From Roseburia sp. 499 (lineage in GTDB: Bacteria > Bacillota > Clostridia > Lachnospirales > Lachnospiraceae), in the NCBI RefSeq assembly GCF_001940225.2, contig NZ_CP135164.1:930001-994000 (forward strand): a stretch of DNA of 64,000 nucleotides. The letters are read 5' to 3'. Below the pieces are notes generated by a model. The model did not search any database and was not told where the DNA came from. It saw nothing but the letters and a program-made list of their open reading frames with translations. The position numbers and the translations under genes are program-made. Of the stretch, positions 18,750 to 28,149 are shown piece by piece. Position 1 is the first letter of the stretch. Each line of letters starts with the position of its first letter.

Positions 18750-20501
18750 ATGAAGTGCAGAGTATGTGGAAGTGAAATAGAGAATCAAATATATTGTCCT
18801 ATGTGCGGAGCAACAGTGAATCCGCAGCAAGAAGTACAGGAACAGCAGCAAGAACAGGCAGATTATTCCTACAAGTATCAGGGAATAGATGCAGATGCTA
18901 CGACTGTTTTATCTGTGAATAATATTGAAAATGAAAAAGAAGAAAAGGAAAATGACGAAGAAGAGAAATGTGTGGTATCTGCAGAAGTAGAATTACCGCG
19001 GAAGAGTCACAAGAAACTGATTATAATATTGAGTATTATAGCAACAGTTTTGATGGTGGCGGGTATCGCAGTTTTTTGTTATTTTCATTACATATATCCA
19101 AACAAAATTGCTTACATGGAAAAGGAACTTTATTTTGTCAATAAGGGAGCAATTGAAAGTAGTAGCGGAGCGAAGGTAAAGAAACCGGATGGTTCGTATA
19201 CACTAATACAGGCAGATTACGAGAAAAATGCATTTTTATATGCCGGAGAAGATGGGAAAAGCCTGGTAATAGCAGGAGAAAAAGAGAATTTAAAAGCGTC
19301 TAAGGATAAGCAAATCGTAGCGGTAATCGCAGATGAGGCACTGTCTAAGGTGTATTATTGGACACAAGAGGAAGAAAACTTTTATTCTTTACATTGTATG
19401 GGAGAAGAGGATACCATAAAAAGATATGTTACAGGAGTAAATGGAACCGTAATCAGTGAGAAAGGGAATTATTTGGCGTATTCCTATCAGGCGGGGGAAG
19501 ATGCATATGTGGTTTGTGAGGTTATGCCTTCCGGTGAGGTAAATCAGATTGCAACCATGGAGAATCCTGTCAGGGTTCTGGGCGTAACAGAAGAAGGAAA
19601 GGTATTTTGTGAGCAGCAAAACCCGGCAAATACGAGGACCGAAGAAGGGGAAGAACCGGAACTTACCTATACGATTTATTGTATTCAGGATAAAAAGAAT
19701 TATGGAAGTGACCTGTCAATGGTTACTTATTTTGGCTATTACAGTAATTTAAATTCCTTCTGTATACAGACTGCGGATAAGTCTGTTTATTATTTCGATA
19801 TGAAGGAAGAAGGAAAAGAACAGTTAGTAGCAACCAATGTAGACTGGTTTACCGATGTCTCAGAGCCGTGTACATATGAGAAGTCTTGTGACAGACAGGT
19901 GATTTTTGGTAACAGTATGGATAGAAATTTCGAGAATACATCCCCATGTTACTATTATCTAAAGGAAAATTGTATGTATAGCTACGATATATTAAATGAT
20001 CAGGAATCATGCAAAGTAGCAGGAAATTTTGGAAGAGCACAGAAGATAGAAATGTGGAATAGCAATCTGATTTTTTATTTAGCTGGGGATAAACTTTATA
20101 GTTGTGAGAAATTAGATGAGGAATGGCAGGAACCAAAGCTTTTGGCAAAGGAATGTACAGATTATAAGTATTCTCCGGAGCAGGACTGTGTGTACTATTT
20201 GACGGATGAAACACTTTATTCTTATGGTGATGGAAAGGAAGAAAAGATTTCTGATAAGGTGAAGAGTTTTGACCTGAATCCAGAGGAAGAAAGATTAGCT
20301 TATAACACGGATACAAGTATTGTAATATACGAGAAAGAGGAAGAAGAATATGCAGTAAAGTCTCAGGGACAGATATTTGTGATTGGTCAGGACGTATATT
20401 ATACAGATGATAAAAATAATTTGTATCAGTTATTGAGTGAAACAGGAGAAACACAGAAGGTTACAGACGGGATAGAATCCGTAGGGTACATTTGGAAATA
20501 G
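18750..20501 (+). CDS. Zinc-ribbon, single-pass membrane protein of the T7SS locus
   Basis: 583 residues from the ATG at 18750, chosen because CAGGTGAG lies upstream and the protein then opens with the zinc ribbon (C3, C6, C16, C19: CRVC and CPMC). An acidic, Gln/Glu-rich linker follows that contains TTVL at 51-54, then basic residues and one membrane helix (about 89-112), then a ~470-residue outside domain rich in Y/W-containing beta repeats, suggestive of a propeller. I do not recognise a named family. Position between the WXG100 gene and the FHA/phosphatase/kinase genes suggests a machine component or sensor; the cytosolic TTVL could be a phospho-acceptor for the neighbouring FHA proteins. 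Confidence 0.65.
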   Translation: MKCRVCGSEIENQIYCPMCGATVNPQQEVQEQQQEQADYSYKYQGIDADATTVLSVNNIENEKEEKENDEEEKCVVSAEVELPRKSHKKLIIILSIIATVLMVAGIAVFCYFHYIYPNKIAYMEKELYFVNKGAIESSSGAKVKKPDGSYTLIQADYEKNAFLYAGEDGKSLVIAGEKENLKASKDKQIVAVIADEALSKVYYWTQEEENFYSLHCMGEEDTIKRYVTGVNGTVISEKGNYLAYSYQAGEDAYVVCEVMPSGEVNQIATMENPVRVLGVTEEGKVFCEQQNPANTRTEEGEEPELTYTIYCIQDKKNYGSDLSMVTYFGYYSNLNSFCIQTADKSVYYFDMKEEGKEQLVATNVDWFTDVSEPCTYEKSCDRQVIFGNSMDRNFENTSPCYYYLKENCMYSYDILNDQESCKVAGNFGRAQKIEMWNSNLIFYLAGDKLYSCEKLDEEWQEPKLLAKECTDYKYSPEQDCVYYLTDETLYSYGDGKEEKISDKVKSFDLNPEEERLAYNTDTSIVIYEKEEEEYAVKSQGQIFVIGQDVYYTDDKNNLYQLLSETGETQKVTDGIESVGYIWK

Positions 20502-20517
20502 AAAATGGAGGAAAGTC

Positions 20518-21687
20518 ATGGAAGAGATATTCGAGGTAAAAAATCATGGATTAGAGAATTTTTTAGTATATTGGGTGCAGGACAAACAGGCGATAGAGCC
20601 TAAAAGCGTTGAGATTATCAAGGGAATTCATTCTAATATTATTGAATCATTAGAAGAAATAGAAGAAGAGGAAAAGTATGGATTCCAGTATAATATTGCA
20701 TATAAAGCTACGCTACGCAAATATCTTATGCAAACTATGGGAAAAACGGAAGTGTTAAAGCTTCTAGAAACAGTCATTGAAGCATTTCAGTTTTTGAAGA
20801 ACAAAGGGATTGATGAGAAATATTTGTATTTAAATCTGGATTATATTTTTGTTGATTTTGTAACCAGAGATATTTCTTTTTTATGCATTCCGGAAAATAA
20901 GAAATTACCAGGTAATAAGAGTTTACGAGAGTTTTTGAAGGAACTGCTTATGAGTATTACCTATAAAGAAGAAGAGGATATTTACTATATTGCAAAACTG
21001 GTGTTGTATGTTTCCAATAATCCATATATTGAGGTGGAGAATTTTGAAGAACTGGTATTAAGTTTGAAAGAAACGAAAATTATACAGAGTCAGCCACAAG
21101 TAACTGTTTCAAATGCAGTACCGCTGGTGGCTCCGGTATCTGCTACACCGGTTATGCCGGCATTCACGGCGCCGGCAGCACCACGTCCAATGAGGGAGGA
21201 AACGGTACAAGGAAGCCAGCCGAAGCCAATTAAGCTGGAGGCTGCGAAACCTGCACCATCCGGAAGCCTTGCAGGTTCTCAAGAGATAGGGGAGCATGAT
21301 GAAACAACGGTATTAACTACACCGTCCGGAAATTTAAAAGAGCCATTGAAGACAAGAAAGGGACTGTTTCAAAGAGTATCGGATAAAAAACCGACGCAAG
21401 TGTTAATTCGTACGAAGAATCAAGAAAAAATTGTTATTAATAAAAATGTATTCCGTATTGGTAAATCAAAAACAGATACAGATTATACAGTGGAAGATAA
21501 TGTGGCAATCAGCCGAGTACATGCCGTTATCTATAAAAGAGATGGAGCTTGCTATATTCGGGATAATGATTCTACCAATAATACATATGTAAACGGAGTC
21601 ATTTTAAAGGGAGAAAAGGAACAACTTCTGATGAAGGGAATGAAGGTTTCCTTAGCAGACGAAGAATTTATATTTGATTTAGTATAG
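20518..21687 (+). CDS. EssB-like N-terminal domain fused to FHA domain
   Basis: 389 residues, no clear membrane helix. Residues 1 to about 190 resemble the DUF6382/EssB pseudokinase-like fold also seen in the protein at 11298. A Pro/Ala-rich linker (about 195-300) contains ETTVL at 262-266. About residues 300-389 form an FHA domain with R-I-G-K-S near its front, S-R-V-H and N-N-T-Y-V-N-G, so it keeps the phospho-threonine-binding set (Lys in place of the core Arg). A TTVL in its own linker next to an FHA domain recalls GarA-type self-binding. AATGGAGGAAAG precedes the ATG; the phosphatase gene follows 11 bases on. Confidence 0.75.
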   Translation: MEEIFEVKNHGLENFLVYWVQDKQAIEPKSVEIIKGIHSNIIESLEEIEEEEKYGFQYNIAYKATLRKYLMQTMGKTEVLKLLETVIEAFQFLKNKGIDEKYLYLNLDYIFVDFVTRDISFLCIPENKKLPGNKSLREFLKELLMSITYKEEEDIYYIAKLVLYVSNNPYIEVENFEELVLSLKETKIIQSQPQVTVSNAVPLVAPVSATPVMPAFTAPAAPRPMREETVQGSQPKPIKLEAAKPAPSGSLAGSQEIGEHDETTVLTTPSGNLKEPLKTRKGLFQRVSDKKPTQVLIRTKNQEKIVINKNVFRIGKSKTDTDYTVEDNVAISRVHAVIYKRDGACYIRDNDSTNNTYVNGVILKGEKEQLLMKGMKVSLADEEFIFDLV

Positions 21688-21698
21688 TAGGGAGAAAT

Positions 21699-22469
21699 AT
21701 GAGATATATTACAGCTTATGCAAGTGATGTTGGGATCAAAAAAGAGACAAATCAAGACGCTATATTGATAAAGAAAGCAAGGACAGCACAGGGAGAGATT
21801 CTCCTTGCCATTATCTGTGATGGTATGGGAGGGTTGGAAAAAGGAGAAGTAGCAAGCAAGGAAGTAATTGAGCGATTTTCCGGATGGTTTCATGAAGAAC
21901 TGCCGCAGATGCTGTATGAAGGATTCGACCAGAACAAGCTTCAGATGAGATGGAAAGAAATTGTGGTAGAAGAGAATCTGAGGATTGGTGAATTTGGGAA
22001 GAAGAATAATGTAAATCTGGGAACTACACTAACTGCATTACTTGTAATAGAGGACAGTTATTATGTAGTGCATGTAGGAGACAGCCGTATTTACGAATTA
22101 TCTGATATGTTGTATCAGATAACGGAAGATCAGACACTGGTAGCAAAGGAAATAGCAGCAGGTCGTCTGAGTGAGGAACAGGCGGAGACGGACCCGCGAA
22201 GGAGTGTTTTGTTACAGTGTATAGGAGCATCACAGACAGTGGAACCGGTGTTTTATCACGGAAAGATAAAAGAAGATGCGGTTTATATGTTGTGTTCAGA
22301 TGGATTACGTCATATGTGTACACCGATGGAAATGTGGAATTCTTTTTGCGCACAAGCCAATCCGGATGAAAAAGTTATGAAAAATAATATTTTAGAATTT
22401 ATTGAAATGTTGAAACAGAGACAGGAAAAAGACAATATAAGTTGTATATTAGTAAAAACGATAAGATAG
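21699..22469 (+). CDS. PP2C-family Ser/Thr protein phosphatase
   Basis: 256 residues, Stp/PrpC type, Mn/Mg-dependent. Metal and catalytic motifs: D20 in K-E-T-N-Q-D, IICDGMGG with D41, HVGDSRIY, QTLV and the CSDGLRHM and DNISCILV segments, in the usual order and spacing. It should remove phosphate from Ser/Thr in proteins phosphorylated by the partner kinase encoded 10 bases downstream. Pairing of PP2C and kinase genes is standard in Firmicutes; in this locus the likely targets are T7SS components. GTAGGGAGAAAT precedes the ATG. Confidence 0.93.
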   Translation: MRYITAYASDVGIKKETNQDAILIKKARTAQGEILLAIICDGMGGLEKGEVASKEVIERFSGWFHEELPQMLYEGFDQNKLQMRWKEIVVEENLRIGEFGKKNNVNLGTTLTALLVIEDSYYVVHVGDSRIYELSDMLYQITEDQTLVAKEIAAGRLSEEQAETDPRRSVLLQCIGASQTVEPVFYHGKIKEDAVYMLCSDGLRHMCTPMEMWNSFCAQANPDEKVMKNNILEFIEMLKQRQEKDNISCILVKTIR

Positions 22470-22479
22470 AGGGATTAGA

Positions 22480-24480
22480 ATGTCAAAAGTAGGTCTGGTA
22501 CTGGATGGAAAATACGAAATATTAAAAGAAATCGGTCAGGGTGGAATGAGCATTGTATATGTGGCAATGGATAACCGACTGAATAAACAATGGGCAGTAA
22601 AGGAATTAAAGAATGACGGCTCGCAGAGCGTAGAAATGCAGTTAAAGGGAATTGAGCGGGAAGCTAATATATTGAAAAAGGTAGACCATCCCGTATTGCC
22701 GAGAATTGTAGATATTATAGATAAAGACGGAACAATATATGTTGTCATGGATTATATTCAAGGATTGGCATTAGATCGTATTTTGAAGGAAGAAGGAGCA
22801 CAGCCGCAGGAAAATGTAATTGAGTGGGCAAAACAGTTGGCAAGTGCTTTGGATTATCTTCATTCCTTGAATCCGCCCATTATCTATCGTGATATGAAAC
22901 CCTCCAATATTATGTTGCAGCCGGACGGGTGAGTAAAGCTGATTGATTTTGGAACAGCAAAGGAATATAAAGTTGAAAATATTGCAGATACTACAGCTCT
23001 TGGAACCAGAGGCTATGCAGCTCCGGAACAGTTTGGGGATGAGCAGGGCCGAGGAATCTACAAAACGGATGCGAGAACAGATATTTATTGCCTAGGTGCA
23101 ACTATTTATCATATTGTAACAGGGAAAAATCCCTGTGAGCCTCCATATGTTATGCGTCCCATTCGGGAATGGAATCCGGCATTATCTAGTGGATTAGAAA
23201 AAATTATAGAAAAATGTACACAGCCAAATCCGGAAGATCGTTATCAAAACTGTTCTGAGTTAATTTACGCCTTAGAACATTATGATGAATTGGATAGTGG
23301 TCATCGTAAGAAGCAGACAGGAAAGTTGATGCTCTGGGGTGGAACCGTAGCTGCAATGGCAGTTAGTATCGTAATATCTGCATTGGGATATCAAGGAATT
23401 CAAAATACCAGAAAGCAGGATTATCGAAGTCTGATTGAAAAGGCGAATACATATAAAATAAATGGAGATTATTCCAAAGCATCGGAAGTATATGTAGAAG
23501 CAATTACAGATGTAGATGGAAAGAATCCGGAAGCATATTTGGATATGTTAAGCCTTTATGTGAATTATATGGATGCAGAAGAAGGACTGGAAAGAATTGG
23601 TGCATATATTAATTCCGGCTATCAGAATATTCAGGATAACAGTGAGGTAGTACGTCAGGTAGCATTGACGTATCTGAACGAGGAAAAAGATTATGCCAAC
23701 AGTTTATATTATTTTCAGATGTTGGATGAAGAAGAAGTGCCGGAAGCAGTATATTATAAGAAAATATTGTCATGTCTGTCTGAATTAGATGTTACAGGAA
23801 GCAATATGGAAGATTTAGCAGAGACAATGAAGGATTTTGAAACTTATAATGACAGTCAGACCCTATCTGAGGCGAAAATGCTTAACTACAAAATCATGGG
23901 CGATATTTACATGATATATCCAGGGTCCATAGAAGGAGCAGTAGAGTCTGCTATTCGAGTGGCTGATAAGGCATTGGAAGAAGTAGAAGATTTAGATAGT
24001 GATGAGATGCTTGTGGAATACACGGTTGATTTCAGTGATATTTTGTACAAGGCTTATAGAGAACGAGCAGAAGAAATAGAAGATAACACAGAGAAAAGTG
24101 AGAATTATAATTTAGCCATTACATATTGTGAAGAAATACTATCTATTATTTCAGATGATAATCAGGAAAAAGACCGTTGCAAATATATATGTGATGTTGC
24201 TGAAATGTATGAAGAAATCGGTGATTTGGAATCTGCCAAAGCAAAGTATGAAGTAGGAATTAAGGAATTTGGAAATAAATATAAGGATATTTATATTGGA
24301 TATTTATCCTTGTTGTGTAATGAAGCAGCAGCAAAGGACAGTAATATAGAAAATTGGAATCCGGATGCTATTTTTGCCATTTATGATCAGGGTATGCAGG
24401 TTGCAGATATTTCCAACGATATAAAATGGAAAAAATTAGTGCAGAAGCTAGGACCATTATTTCAAAAGTATGGGAGGTAA
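22480..24480 (+). pseudogene. PASTA-less Ser/Thr protein kinase with TPR-like tail, interrupted by in-frame TGA
   Basis: A Hanks-type kinase split by one TGA at 22930-22932. Before it: the Gly loop GQGGMS (19-24), K41 and E61 for ATP, and YRDMKPSN with catalytic D138. The same frame then continues without a break: VKLIDFG with the metal-binding Asp at about 156, the activation segment, APEQFG, a membrane helix (about 283-304) and a ~360-residue outside part with TPR-like helices. Read through, it would be 666 residues. TGA is used as a normal stop elsewhere in this window (for example rnc), so recoding to an amino acid is unlikely. CGA or GGA to TGA by one change would explain it. The front fragment (150 residues) lacks DFG and should be inactive. 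A sequencing error cannot be excluded. Confidence 0.85.
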
Positions 24481-24485
24481 AACAG

Positions 24486-24962
24486 ATGGCAAATGAAATT
24501 ATGTTCTATGGAGGAATTGCAGGTGCAGTTCTATTTGGAATAGGAGCTATCATCTTGTTTTTCGTTTTTCGTATTCATACTGTAATAGGAGAATTGACCG
24601 GAATTACAGCGAAAAGAAGTATTCGAAAGATTCAAAAAGAGGGATATGAAGGGCAGAGTAAGATTCGTGCTATTCGTGAGAATACAGATCAGATTGTGGC
24701 AAAGAGAGGTAGAACAACCGGAAGATTACAGCCAAAGACAAATAAGCAAATAGCTTTGGAAAAACCAAATATACATGATGAGACAGTTGTACTGAATCAG
24801 ACATTAGACGAACAGACAACAGTGCTGAACCAAGGAATAGACGAACAGACAACAGTGCTAAATCAAGGAATAGAGGAAGAAACAACAGTATTGCAACAGC
24901 CACAGATTCAGTTTGAGGTGGAGGAAGATGTGGTAGTGACGCATACGGAAGAGCGGATATAA
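24486..24962 (+). CDS. Small membrane protein with tandem TTVL repeats
   Basis: 158 residues from ATG 24486, with GGGAGG upstream; 5 bases after the kinase frame. One membrane helix at about residues 7-29, a basic segment, then four near-repeats at 98-139: DETVVLNQTL, DEQTTVLNQGI twice, EEETTVLQQP. The motif TTVL also occurs in the zinc-ribbon and FHA proteins of the locus. Acidic residues followed by paired Thr and hydrophobic residues resemble known bacterial phospho-acceptor sites that FHA domains read (GarA has E-T-T-S-V-F). I infer a membrane-tethered docking tail for FHA proteins; no family is recognised. Confidence 0.65.
   Translation: MANEIMFYGGIAGAVLFGIGAIILFFVFRIHTVIGELTGITAKRSIRKIQKEGYEGQSKIRAIRENTDQIVAKRGRTTGRLQPKTNKQIALEKPNIHDETVVLNQTLDEQTTVLNQGIDEQTTVLNQGIEEETTVLQQPQIQFEVEEDVVVTHTEERI
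24777..24902 (+). repeat. In-gene tandem repeat, 33-bp units
   Basis: Two nearly identical 33-bp units (24807-24839 and 24840-24872) flanked by two more diverged copies encode the TTVL array. Copy number could change by slippage. Confidence 0.75.
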
Positions 24963-24988
24963 ATTATTAGTATAAGAAAGGGGAAGTT

Positions 24989-25435
24989 ATGAGTAGAATT
25001 AAGCAATTGGAAACTGAGATTAGAGGGTATAAGAATAAGATTCAGGAATTACAGTCTGAAATTAAAAAGAATGAACAAAATTATGAATCATTAAGAATTT
25101 TTAAAGGGAATGTGGAAAAGTCATATGAAGAATTTAATAATGTAAATAATGCAAAGAAAAGCCAACTTACTGATATAGAGATGGTAAAAAAGAATAGTAT
25201 TACTGCTCAGAGGTATTATGATGGAATGAATAATATTTTGAATGGGATTGGAACTAAAACGGTTGTGGGGGCGTATTTGGGATTACTTTTTATGATTTCA
25301 GGTAAAATGCAAAGTTACATGAATAATATTAATTGTTGTGAGACGAAAATCAAAAGTTATAATGGGACAATTGCAGGTTTGGATATAGCTTTGCAGGATG
25401 CAAAAAATAATGAAAAACAGGGAGGAAATAAATAA
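24989..25435 (+). CDS. Coiled-coil DUF5082/YwqH-like T7SS accessory protein
   Basis: 148 residues, nearly all helical, with an N-terminal coiled coil starting MSRIKQLETEIRG and a short hydrophobic stretch near residues 85-100. The opening residues match the protein at 33076 (MSxIxQLExEIRG), so the two are paralogues, one per lipase module. Size and pattern fit the DUF5082/YwqH group that partners LXG-type cargo. GAAAGGGGAAGTT precedes the ATG. The next gene starts on the last base of its stop codon. A chaperone or targeting-factor role is inferred from context. Confidence 0.65.
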   Translation: MSRIKQLETEIRGYKNKIQELQSEIKKNEQNYESLRIFKGNVEKSYEEFNNVNNAKKSQLTDIEMVKKNSITAQRYYDGMNNILNGIGTKTVVGAYLGLLFMISGKMQSYMNNINCCETKIKSYNGTIAGLDIALQDAKNNEKQGGNK

Positions 25436-25767
25436 TGGGAAGGCATGTTGTTTATGACGAGAATGAGTTATCACTGGTAACCAATAGTATGGTAAATTAT
25501 GCAGAGTTTTTATCACGTTGTATTGAAGAATACATAACATTGCTTGACGATTTGCAAAGTAAGGGAATCCAAGATGAGGTAATTTGCTCAAAAATTGCAG
25601 ATTTAGAAACAACAATAAAATCATATAAAACCGTAATTTATGATGAGTGCCAAGATATTAGAACAAAAGTAAATAAGAGCATTGAGGAAATTGCATTAGA
25701 AGACGATTTTAGATTTCCGAGTGATATTACTTCTGTGGTAGGTTCTCTATTATCTATGTTTTTGTAA
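25435..25767 (+). CDS. Small helical protein of lipase module A
   Basis: 110 residues, predicted helical hairpin, with no signal peptide or membrane segment. No family recognised. Its start codon shares one base with the previous stop, so the two are translationally coupled. It sits among small helical genes ahead of the lipase, fitting the Lap/TlaA-like partners that pair with T7SS cargo; this is inference. Confidence 0.6.
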   Translation: MGRHVVYDENELSLVTNSMVNYAEFLSRCIEEYITLLDDLQSKGIQDEVICSKIADLETTIKSYKTVIYDECQDIRTKVNKSIEEIALEDDFRFPSDITSVVGSLLSMFL

Positions 25768-25783
25768 ATATAGGAGGTATACA

Positions 25784-26068
25784 ATGTCAACACAGGTAAA
25801 AGTAAATTTATCAGAATTAGAAAAAATAGAAGGAAAATTGTTATCTTTACAAAAGAGAATGACTAACCGGAAGGTGAGTGTGAACTTTGTAAATACCAAG
25901 GGAAGTGTAGCTGATGAAATGGTTAATGCAGCTTCAAAACTAAATGAAATAGGCACAACATTAACTACACTTATTACTAAAACCGGAAAAGTAGTAGAGA
26001 ACGCAAAAGTTTCATTTGAAGCTGTAGATGCAGAAATATCAAGGCTATTTGAATCAGGAGATGAATAA
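25784..26068 (+). CDS. Small helical YwqI/TlaA-like T7SS partner
   Basis: 94 residues. Starts STQVKVNLSELEKIEGKL and contains a long C-terminal helix ending EISRLFESGDE; the pattern (small WXG100-sized helical hairpin lacking WXG) matches the proteins at 33571 and 42186. AGGAGG lies 6 bases before the ATG. Such proteins bind the helical domain of the neighbouring cargo in known T7SSb systems. Confidence 0.65.
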   Translation: MSTQVKVNLSELEKIEGKLLSLQKRMTNRKVSVNFVNTKGSVADEMVNAASKLNEIGTTLTTLITKTGKVVENAKVSFEAVDAEISRLFESGDE

Positions 26069-26073
26069 AAGTC

Positions 26074-26841
26074 ATGAAAAGAATGAGAAAATTTATTATT
26101 TTAGGAATCATTGTAATAATTGGAATAGGAGTGTGCGGTTGTAATATGAAAAAAAATACGGACAATGCTAAGAAGTCAGAATTGGTTTTAAGTGAAAGAC
26201 AAAAAGAAATTTTGGAGGAGGCAGGCTTATCTACGAATCCGGAAGAACTGACATATTCCCAAAAAAAATCAATTGTGGCAATAGAAGAAATGCTCACAGC
26301 AGTAGAAAAGAAATATAATCGTTCATTTTCATATGATGGGTATGTTCAGAAAGGACCATTGGAGTATGAACATTTAATAGCATATCCTTCGGACGGAGAT
26401 CCTCAAACGGATAGTTTTGAAGTGAGAAAAGTAGAAGGTGAAAATGGAACGGAATATGAAGATGATTATATGTTAGTGGCAATAAGAGATGATTATACGG
26501 AATATGTAGAAGAGCTTATAGTTTCAAGTTTAGATAATGAACATATAAAAGTTTTTGCAGATATTTATACAACTGAATTAAGTGCTATTCCGACTGATAA
26601 AAAGGAATATAATGAAAATGTTAGTAGTTGGAAAGGGGTATTCATATATTGTTCAAATAACGATGAAATGTCAAGGGATACTGAAATAATACAACAGTTA
26701 CTGGAAAATGAGAATTTAAGATATGATTGTGATATTATCTTTTTGAAAGAGGATGTTATAGATAAACTTACAGAATATAATTATACAGAATATATAACTT
26801 CAGATTGTTACGTGAAAAAAGAAAAAATTAGAATTGATTAG
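26074..26841 (+). CDS. Lipoprotein, candidate immunity to lipase A
   Basis: 255 residues with a type II signal peptide: basic MKRMRK, hydrophobic core, lipobox GVCGC with the lipid-modified Cys near residue 23. The mature part opens ERQKEILEEAGLS and is distantly like the lipoprotein at 30502 (E-K-E-L-E-I-L-E-G-C-N-I-S), so they are paralogues. In Staphylococcus the T7SS lipase TslA is neutralised by the lipoprotein TilA encoded beside it; the same arrangement occurs here twice. An IS110-type element now separates this gene from its lipase. The 5-base gap after 25784-26068 indicates one operon. Confidence 0.7.
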   Translation: MKRMRKFIILGIIVIIGIGVCGCNMKKNTDNAKKSELVLSERQKEILEEAGLSTNPEELTYSQKKSIVAIEEMLTAVEKKYNRSFSYDGYVQKGPLEYEHLIAYPSDGDPQTDSFEVRKVEGENGTEYEDDYMLVAIRDDYTEYVEELIVSSLDNEHIKVFADIYTTELSAIPTDKKEYNENVSSWKGVFIYCSNNDEMSRDTEIIQQLLENENLRYDCDIIFLKEDVIDKLTEYNYTEYITSDCYVKKEKIRID

Positions 26842-26976
26842 GAGACCAGCTATGAAAAGTCAAGCATAAATTAGCTGGAAATTTCAAAATTCTTTTTATG
26901 GTAAAAATGGGTAACTTTAACAAAGCTCCCGAAAAGCCCTTTTTCAAAATCTACTATTGATTGATATACAGACCTC

Positions 26977-28146
26977 TTACTCGAGGTTAAATTCTACATT
27001 GTCAGTGAGCATCTTCCAGATGACTCTGACTAGCTTGCCGGCACAATGCCCAAGTGCATTGTAGTGAGACCGGCCTTCAGACCTCTTGGCATCATAATAA
27101 GCCTTGAAGGTTGCGTTGTTTCTAACAACGTTCCATGCTGCATTTACAAGGGCATATCGTAATACACGAGAGCCACGTTTGGACATACGAGTGGTTTTAG
27201 CCTGAAAGTTTCCAGACTGATAAACAGAAGGATCCAAACCAGCAAATGCTAGCAGTTTATTAGGATTGGAGAAACGGTGAATATCACCAATTTCACCAAG
27301 GATCATTCCACCATTGATATATCCGATACCAGGAATGGTCATGAGCACAGAATCATTGAATTTCATGATTTCTGTCATCTCAGCTTCAATCTTTTCTAAT
27401 TGACTATCCAGTAACTCGATTTGTTGAATGGTTTGAGTTATCTGAATAGATATAGCGCTGTCGTTAGCACCGACAGACTTCTGTGCTAGAACTCTTAATT
27501 CTTTGGCCTGCTCCTTTGTAAAGTGTCCGTGTGAGTTCACTTTGAGTAGATTTGCCAGATGAGTCATATGCATGGAAGCAATCTCTTTTGGAGAAGGTGC
27601 TTCTTTTAAAAGAGCATAGACAGCGTGTTGATGCAGACCAGATTTGAAGAAATACTGAATTTCCGGAAATACTTGATCAACATAGGTTGTCAGTTGGATT
27701 TTCAAGCGGGTTCGCTGTTTTATAGTTTTCTGTCTAAAGCGTCCCAAGGCCTTAAGATCCATCATATCGAGGTCATAGAAACTGAAGAATCTTAGGTTAT
27801 CCTGCATCATAAGAGTTTTAGCAATCACATATGTGTCGACCTTATCTGTCTTAGTTTTGCGAATGTTATTCTTTCGCATCTGACAAGTTTTGATGGGGTT
27901 CAACACACACACTTGGTAAAGCTCAGTAACAAGGTATCGAACAAGGTTGTCACCGTAGTGTGCCGTTGACTCAAGACCGATGATGATGCTGTTCTTGTCG
28001 AATGATTCGAGCTTAGAGATCAGCAGTTGGAAGCCATCAGCGTCGTTTGTGAATTTGAACGGCTCAAGAATTATTTCACCGTCGGAAGAAATCGCAGCGG
28101 CGAAATGGTTGAGTTTGGCAATATCAATGCCTACAAAAATTTTCAT
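26977..28146 (-). CDS. IS110-family transposase (DEDD recombinase)
   Basis: 389 residues from the ATG at 28146, where the protein opens [10 protein letters not shown], the RuvC-like start with the first catalytic Asp; GGGAGG lies upstream on the minus strand. [11 protein letters not shown] carries the family Glu, [11 protein letters not shown] the later Asp pair. The C-terminal Tnp2 domain has [20 protein letters not shown] and a Ser-rich R-M-S-K-R-G-S segment. Length and motifs are intact, so it may be active. Confidence 0.93.
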   Translation of the reverse strand: MKIFVGIDIAKLNHFAAAISSDGEIILEPFKFTNDADGFQLLISKLESFDKNSIIIGLESTAHYGDNLVRYLVTELYQVCVLNPIKTCQMRKNNIRKTKTDKVDTYVIAKTLMMQDNLRFFSFYDLDMMDLKALGRFRQKTIKQRTRLKIQLTTYVDQVFPEIQYFFKSGLHQHAVYALLKEAPSPKEIASMHMTHLANLLKVNSHGHFTKEQAKELRVLAQKSVGANDSAISIQITQTIQQIELLDSQLEKIEAEMTEIMKFNDSVLMTIPGIGYINGGMILGEIGDIHRFSNPNKLLAFAGLDPSVYQSGNFQAKTTRMSKRGSRVLRYALVNAAWNVVRNNATFKAYYDAKRSEGRSHYNALGHCAGKLVRVIWKMLTDNVEFNLE

Positions 28147-28149
28147 GAG

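Noticed and set aside
22930..22932. TGA as a recoded sense codon (selenocysteine or Trp/Gly)
   Set aside because: No selenocysteine-type hairpin was evident downstream, the position in kinases is not a catalytic Cys, and TGA terminates other genes here such as rnc.
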